Shown: positions 20,756-26,188 of the stretch, piece after piece
Position numbering within the stretch: the first letter of the stretch is position 1
How the letters are laid out: every line of letters starts with the position of its first letter
From: Gnetum montanum
Taxonomy: Eukaryota; Streptophyta; Gnetopsida; Gnetales; Gnetaceae
Length of the DNA stretch: 26,188 bases
Assembly: GCA_015680685.1 (NCBI GenBank)
Contig: MNCI01009587.1
Coordinates: 1-26,188, forward strand
Direction: 5' to 3'
The notes under the pieces: model-generated
Database searches by the model: none
What the model was told of the DNA's origin: nothing
The model's input: the letters and a program-made list of their open reading frames with translations, nothing else
Position numbers and translations under genes: made by a program

Positions 20756-21403
20756 AATGTGATATTTGTAATTGTATGGCACCCTTATTCAAAGGCGACA
20801 TACTTGGACACGTTACATGATCGAAAATAAAGATTGAGATTCCTTCCATCATTGTAGCATCCACTTAGATTTATTAACGCTTTAATTACTTAATTATTTA
20901 CTGTTCTCCTTAGTTAATGTTTCCATTTATTACTATTTACGATCCCTATTATTAAGTAGAATGAGTACAGCTAATCACAAGTGCTTAAGTATAATTACTT
21001 GATAACCCAGTAGTGTATTGTTTGGCAAGCCTAGTGATGTACACTTGGAAACCCCAACAGTAGTTATGTGAAGTCCAAGGTGTGTGCAAATGATTGGAAA
21101 TGGGTACTCATCTTATGTATACTAGTTTAGGTTTGACTTTCCATTGTTCATTAGATTAACCAATTTATTCCTTTATTGTCATTCGGAGTAATGTAGAAGT
21201 AGACACACCATTATATACCTCACTTTGGACTAAACCATACGTGACAACTAAACTACCACTAGTCCAAGTGGGAAGACATTGAACTACGATCAAAGCATAA
21301 TGATCTACATGCACAACTAGTTCCATCTATGAAATTCAACTAGATTATGCATGAATGCTTGTGATTCGTATGGTTGGGCGTAGAGGTACCTGACTGCTCA
21401 TCA
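20756..21403 (+). repeat. Element A 3' LTR, right part (648 bp)
   Basis: Aligns with 3179-3826 over its whole length, also 648 bases, with about 98 differences by hand count. Ends CTGCTCATCA. The last 25 bases are repeated after the N at 21439, so the true end may be the second copy (21465). Confidence 0.92.
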
Positions 21404-21500
21404 ATAGTGGATGAGAAAAAGCCTAACCTCTTTTGAGGNACGTAGAGGTACCTCACTGCTCATCAATAGTGGATGAGAAAAAGCCTAACCTCTTTTGAGG
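21379..21500. repeat. 60-bp duplication around a single N (probable assembly artefact)
   Basis: 21379-21438 and 21441-21500 are the same 60 bases with one G/C difference, separated by N at 21439. The rest of the locus is far more diverged. Two contig ends that overlap but were not merged explain this best. Confidence 0.8.
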
Positions 21501-21570
21501 GGCTTTGCCCAAGCTTTAACCTAAGTCTTATGACTTAAGAAACAAACATCTTACCATCACAAGTGGTGGT
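21404..21570. repeat. Foldback repeat, right part
   Basis: The reverse complement of 21464-21550 matches about 2718-2806 (GAGGTTAGGCTTTTTC, GCTTGGGCAAAG, TTTCTTAAGTCATAAG). It begins with ATAGT, element A's right target-site copy. The outermost bases (CCACTT on the minus strand near 21560) may pair with CCACTT at 2622. The boundary with the LINE is approximate. Confidence 0.6.
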
Positions 21571-21576
21571 TTCTAA

Positions 21577-21898
21577 TCTATTTTTCTATTGAATGTTAAT
21601 TATAAAATTACCACTAAGACATTTACAGTAAAATTTTGAAGGTACCTACCTTAATTGGTTAATTTAGAATAAATAAGTTATGTTCTAGGTAGATTTATTT
21701 TAGATAATGTTTTACAATTGCAAAGTCCATGACTTTCGCTATGGAATCTTATCAGGATATTGTTTTTCTTAAACTAGATTATGCAAAAGCTTATGACATG
21801 ATGGAATAACCTAATGTATTGATTATGTTGTAAAAGTTAGACCCAAATTCTTCTTTTATCTTTGATGTTATAATGCTAATTTCTAATGCTAGAATAAC
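21577..21898 (+). pseudogene. L1-like LINE, piece 3: reverse transcriptase core (decayed)
   Basis: Resumes the RT domain after the nested insertions. SIFLLNVNYKITTKTF at 21577-21625 corresponds to RPISLLNV-YKI. Then come ISYVLGRFILDNVLQLQ at about 21673-21723, the family's GFV-GR-I-DNI block, and LKLDYAKAYDMME from 21768, RT motif A with its Asp codon (GAT, 21777-21779) intact. FDVIMLISNARIT follows. A frameshift lies between the GR-I-DN block and motif A. The SINE inserts directly after ISNARIT. I cannot see the later RQG and YADD-type motifs, so the LINE is truncated or unreadable after 22160. Confidence 0.88.
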
Positions 21899-22141
21899 GA
21901 TGTGTTAGCATAGTGGTAAGCCTCTTGATTTGAAAGATCCAATTCATGGGTTTAGTTCTAGTGGGTAATGCTAAGCTATATATCTTGAGGTATATCTATA
22001 TTACATTTATATTTTGGTAGGTGAATAAACAAAGATCTAACTCTTCATAGAGGCAAATGACAAAAATGCACTCCTGTAGCCAACCCCATTTTGTTTGAAT
22101 GAGGTTAAGATAATGATGATGACAATGATGTATTTCATTTC
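21899..22141 (+). mobile_element. tRNA-derived SINE
   Basis: A 243-bp insert with a Pol III promoter. The A box TAGCATAGTGG at 21906-21916 fits the consensus exactly. A degraded B box GGTTTAGTTCT lies at 21949-21959, 43 bases downstream, the tRNA spacing. The tail is a run of TGATGA/ATGATG units at about 22111-22130. It is flanked by diverged ~20-bp duplications at 21879-21898 and 22142-22160 (ATTTCTA, then a variable middle, then ATAAC). Duplications of this length fit LINE-mediated insertion. The family was not identified. Confidence 0.72.
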
Positions 22142-24380
22142 ATTTCTACTTAAAGATAACTTTACTAAAATTACATGCCTTTGTACATATGTAATTTAAT
22201 AAAATTTATTTTAGATGGCTTTTGAGCTTCTAATTTAATGAAAATGAACATATTATTATTTCTACATAGATTTGTACCCTAATTAAAAAAAAAGAAACTT
22301 TCATAACTTACTAATTAAACATGTAAGACATGATTTTGAAGTGACTTGAGCTTGTGATAATGTTTTATTAACGTCATAAGTGAAAATTTCATACTATCTT
22401 TAATAGAAAGTGATGTTCAACAAATCCATCTTAAGTTGCAAATGACAAAATGAGATCATTTTTATAGTTGAGGGAATATGGATTTTGTCATATTCGAGAT
22501 CATTACATCATGAAAATTCAAATGCTCATTTCTCCTTTTGAGATGATGTTCTCATGTTTTTTTGAAACTTTACTTGAAACTAAATATATAACATGACCTT
22601 TAAGTTCTAAGTAGAATTTAATCAACACTTTTAAACTTAAAATTAGAAATATGACTTTTAAACATGATATTTCAACAAAAGAAAGAAAAGGAAACTAGGA
22701 TTTAAATAGAAAGAAATATTAAGAAGAAACATCCCTAGATATAAAACATTTCATACCATAATAAAAAACCACAATTTAACATTTGCGTTCATTAATTTAG
22801 TGCATAGATCTCATACAAATTTGACATGGAAATAGATTTAATGAAATATTTTTCATTTTTACACTACTATCTTTTTCTATTTTCCACCTACATTTTTATG
22901 TGGTATGATATCCATATTAAATTAACATAGCATGCCATATGTTCTACAAAGGTTATGTTGGGTCATGAGAAGGGATGGGTGAGGGTTTTAGTATGGCATG
23001 ACCTAGGATTAGCTGGTTTGAATGATTTCACACCATTAAATCTAAAAACAACTATATGTTCTATAATTTTTCTCCTTTGTTCAAAATAGAATAATTTGGT
23101 TGAATGCCACTTTGAACCATGGGGGTAAAAAAGCATAAGGTTTCTTTTAATTCCTGCTTTATATTTTTAAAATATTACATATTCCTTTGGCATAATCCCT
23201 GCTTTAGCTTGGACACACTAAAGAAATAAATGGGAATTTGGATCCACTTCAAAAATCAATGGCTTTAAAAAAGTTAAAGCATTGGTGGGTGTAAATTTCT
23301 ATTCAATGCATTCTCTCTGCACTATGGAACCTGTTAGTTGTATTGTTTAAAGTAAAGTTGGGAAGAGCGTGGACTCATTGGCCAAAGATTCTTTCATGCT
23401 GACCTCCTCCTTATCATGATGTAACATATGATGCAAACTTAAAAATCATCTTAAACACTAATCATCTTAAAAATTTGGTTCAGATTTCCTTGCACCTTCT
23501 CCATTATGCAGAACTTTAAAAGTTGATTGCATTTTAAAAACTTTAGCAATAGACTCACGAATCAATTTTAAATCATCATAACAATGCATTTAAGACCTGG
23601 AATAGAACACTAAATTTTAAAAGTTACTACATTTTTTAAAACTTAGCAAATAGGCTCTCACTAGCCAATTTCTAACCCTAATAGCAGTGCATTATTTAAT
23701 ACCAATTCTAAAAGGTGTTGTGCATAGATGTATCAACTTCTCACATGTTTTAAACATAGTGTCCAAGGGATCTCATGATATAGAAAATAGTCCATTTCAA
23801 CCATAACAATATGTTTGATACTTCGGAAATATCACCATGGTCAACATATCAAACACAAATAAAACCTAACATAATTAGTATCTCTAAGTCAAAATTTGGG
23901 ATATAAAAAATTATCATAAATCCAACAACATATATTTTTTTGGTAATTAATTAAATAATCTAATACCTTCAATACAATGACCATGTGGGATCAAAATTTC
24001 CAAAGATGATAATTTGTTGAACACATCAACAGACCATGCACATTGATTTTCATACAACAAGCCCCAACCTTCTAAAACTAAGCTTAGTACTTTTACCTTA
24101 GGGAACTAAATAACATTGCTCTTCGGTCACTTGCTTTTTGTGTAAAAAAGTAAGGAAAAATAATAATTTTACTTGAAAAAGAAAAGCAAAATATCATCAT
24201 TATACTTGATAAAGGCAAATCACCACTCATACTAGTTCATAGGATAACATATGTTTGGCATTGAAAGGATACCATATGCAACTATGATGACCTAGGCATA
24301 AATTTTCATCTTTAACTATGCTCCTTCCCAAGTCTACCACCACATCATGCATATGTAAAACACCATGATAGAGCCTTAGT
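22142..24380. other. AT-rich intergenic sequence with no recognised gene
   Basis: Begins with the SINE's right-hand duplication. No frame shows a domain. The only structure I can support is the tandem duplication at 23512-23703. The first part may include the unrecognisable 3' end of the LINE. Confidence 0.6.
23512..23703. repeat. Two-copy tandem duplication, period about 100 bp
   Basis: The block TTTTAAAAG, then TACATTTT/TGCATTTT, TTAGCAA, AGRCTC, CAATTT and GTGCAT/ATGCAT occurs at 23512-23600 and again at 23612-23703 with many substitutions. Old duplication, no coding role seen. Confidence 0.6.
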
Positions 24381-25199
24381 TATAGTATGCTTGTGATTGA
24401 GCCCCATAATTATTGATTATGTTATTGTGATGGACTTCCAGATGATGACTTGATAGGCTTGTGATGATAGCATGACAAGTGTTGGCATTTGATCTTGGTG
24501 ATGTGGATGATAGTTTAGTTGTGGCCATGTCATGCCATGTGATGCAATGTGATATACTTGTTTGACATGAGATATACTGACCCTATTGTAGGCTACTTAG
24601 CATACCCCACACCCTTTCTCTAACATATCACCAGACTTTCCATCTGTAGGGTACATGTAAAGGCTCTCACTAAGTCTTGTACTAATCCCTTTGTTATGTA
24701 GGTGATGAAGCTGAGAGCTCAGAAGGCCAACGAACCTGAGGTAGGTGTTTGAGACTTTAAGTCCATGTTTTAATCCTTTCCTATTATATGTCTTTATGAG
24801 AGAGATGAATGTATTTGTTGATGAATATATGAGAAACATATTTTTGCTGAATATATGTCTCTAGAATTAGGCTAGAGAAGTGACTATGTAGAAAAAGACT
24901 AGGGTTTGAGAGTTGGGGGCATTCTACATTGTAGCTTCATTTATGACTAGGTTCTAGAGAGTGATAGGCAATGATGGTGATGGTTGGAAAGTCAAGGAGA
25001 GTGAGAAAGAAAGTAGAAGATGTTGGTTTGAGGCATGTTAATCTAGTAGCAACAACCATTAAAGGTCTTCCTAGTTACAAATTTATCATAATTTTGAAAT
25101 TAAATTCTATGATTGTTGAGGTCATAGTCTATGTTAAATTCATCGTCAATTTCTTGGCAACTTGGGGCTCAAGAGTTGTGTAGTGTACTCTAAAGAGTG
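24381..25199. other. TGATG-rich stretch and unassigned sequence
   Basis: 24425-24560 is rich in TGATG and CATG repeats (decayed simple sequence). A short GC-richer segment at 24702-24740 has splice-like borders. The open frames 24597-24839 (minus) and 24971-25183 (plus) have no features that I can tie to a protein family. Confidence 0.45.
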
Positions 25200-26121
25200 A
25201 TTCCATAACAAGCTCTCCTTTTTCTCATGTTGTACATAAGCCACCCTTCATCCAATTGGAGTCAAAGCCTCCCCCTGGTTCTAATGCTCAACTCCATGCC
25301 TTTCTTAAATGCCTTGGTCCTTTCAACCATGCCAGAATTATACATTGTCATGCCCATGAGCCTTTCTATTTTCTTCATCTTATGCATCTCTTTATGATGA
25401 CCTTGCTACTACAAGAATTGCGTTTTGTCATGGCACATTTTGCATAAGTAAGACATAGAAAATGCTATGGAGTAGGCTAGCCTCTTGTTAAGTAAAGGCT
25501 ACCATCTTCCAACCTCCTATTTGAGGATGCCACCTACACACCCTTCTCAATGCATGCTTCTTCACAAAGTCTGCTCTCCTACAACCCCTTATTTGAGGGT
25601 GTTGATCCTACCTTTACCACCACCTCATCTTTGCATGCTCTCTTAGCATTGCCCTACCTCCAATCCATGTTGATTTGTTGTAGCCTACACCTCCTCCAAT
25701 CACCACCTACACATGCAGAGTTAATCTAGCCCCTGCCCTTACCAATGTTAATCTCTTGCTCCTCCAACTCACCCATTAACACCCTAGATGACATCAAACT
25801 AACAACCCCTTTATTATAATACCAACGTTCTCCTAAAACTAATCCCTTATCACTCCACCACAACCACTACCCTCTTGCCCATAGAAATAAAATCTTCTAG
25901 CCTACACTTGTCCTCTTTCCAATCCTATGAAGGAACTACTAACTAAACATCATTGCTGTAATGCCTAGGTCATCAAGTTTTGAATGTTTGATAACACCAT
26001 TAGCTCCTTTAGCTTGTACCAACCTTCTTAGCCTACTAATGCTCCTGTTTTCCTAAAGGATCAATTTGGGGTTGTTATTCACTTAGATGATATTGCAACT
26101 GATGATTACTACTACTATATC
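25200..26121. other. C-rich, G-poor tract on the + strand
   Basis: From about 25200, and strongly from 25490, the + strand is rich in CC, CTACC and CCTCC with few G. CTATTTGAGGATG at 25521 and TTATTTGAGGGTG at 25588 suggest an internal duplication. It could be a decayed Pro-rich coding tail or a purine/pyrimidine-skewed repeat. No gene is supported, including the 63-codon open frame 25256-25447. Confidence 0.4.
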
Positions 26122-26188
26122 NTAACCACTACCCTCTTGCCCATAGAAATAAAATCTTCTAGCCTACACTTGTCCTCTTTCCAATCCT
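26122..26188. repeat. Single-N join followed by an exact 65-bp repeat
   Basis: 26124-26188 is identical to 25862-25926. An exact repeat directly after a single N, in otherwise diverged sequence, points to an unmerged overlap or a misjoined haplotype. Confidence 0.8.

Larger units (their letters stand above)
2942..21403 (+). mobile_element. Element A: LTR retrotransposon with gag and a coiled-coil ORF but no pol, split by element B
   Basis: Parts in order: 5' LTR 2942-3826, primer site 3828-3845, gag remnant 3951 to about 6350, non-coding about 6350-8260, decayed coiled-coil ORF about 8262-10570, polypurine tract 10751-10757, and 3' LTR 10758-10994 resuming at 20756-21403 after B. Without B it is about 8.7 kb. 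The two LTRs have the same length (885 bp). By hand count they differ at roughly 16% of positions, mostly transitions, so the copy is old. I found no protease, RT, RNase H or integrase motif between gag and the 3' end. Related gag, LTR termini and polypurine region tie it to B's family. It is best read as a non-autonomous member. Confidence 0.9.

Noticed and set aside
21899-21975. Functional tRNA gene
   Set aside because: Has Pol III boxes, but no acceptor or anticodon stem that I could fold; flanking duplications and the tail make it a SINE.
24971-25447. Small plant genes in the 24971-25183 and 25256-25447 frames
   Set aside because: No domain, no coding composition, lengths as expected by chance in this sequence.
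1-26188. CRISPR arrays, operons, ribosomal RNA, bacterial-type signals
   Set aside because: No regularly spaced repeats, no Shine-Dalgarno-led gene strings and no rRNA-like segments; all coding traces are retroelements.

Overview
The window looks like repeat-dominated nuclear DNA from a plant. It is AT-rich, contains no intact gene, and is built almost entirely from decayed plant-type retroelements: an L1-like LINE, LTR retrotransposons of the Ty3/gypsy non-chromovirus (Athila/Tat-like) kind, a tRNA-derived SINE and a foldback repeat. The strong decay, the large non-coding regions inside the elements and the old LTR divergence suggest a large, slowly turning-over genome. A gymnosperm is my best guess, but this is inference only.

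Most of the window can be read as one nested stack. (1) The oldest layer is an L1-like LINE on the + strand, now in pieces: endonuclease and linker about 480-1519, start of the RT about 2383-2621, and RT core about 21577-21898. (2) An 858-bp solo LTR (element C, minus strand, 1520-2377, perfect 5-bp duplication GATGA) sits between the first two pieces. (3) A palindromic foldback repeat (about 2622-2941 and 21404-21570) sits exactly where the LINE reading frame breaks, between its NW-P and LLNV motifs. (4) Element A (LTR 2942-3826, internal region 3827-10757, 3' LTR 10758-10994 plus 20756-21403) sits in the right arm of the foldback. (5) Element B (10995-20750) sits inside A's 3' LTR. A's 5' LTR is 885 bp and its split 3' LTR is 237 + 648 = 885 bp. 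(6) A tRNA-derived SINE (21899-22141) with diverged ~20-bp duplications sits in the last LINE piece.

Element B has LTRs, gag, protease, RT, RNase H, integrase, a long 3' non-coding region and a polypurine tract. Its pol is riddled with stops, and several catalytic Asp codons now read Asn. Element A is different. It has a related gag, a tRNA-Asp-like primer site and the same polypurine tract and LTR termini, but no recognisable pol. In its place it carries a long decayed ORF (about 8262-10570) with a globular N-terminal part and a long coiled-coil. A therefore looks like a non-autonomous relative that may have used B-type enzymes.

Downstream of the stack (22161-26188) I see no convincing gene. 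There is AT-rich DNA, a ~100-bp tandem duplication, a C-rich/G-poor tract, and a single-N join that repeats 65 bp found 262 bp earlier. The 359-bp N gap (11656-12014) covers the end of B's 5' LTR and its primer site. The single N at 21439 is flanked by a near-exact 60-bp duplication. Both single-N joins look like assembly artefacts.
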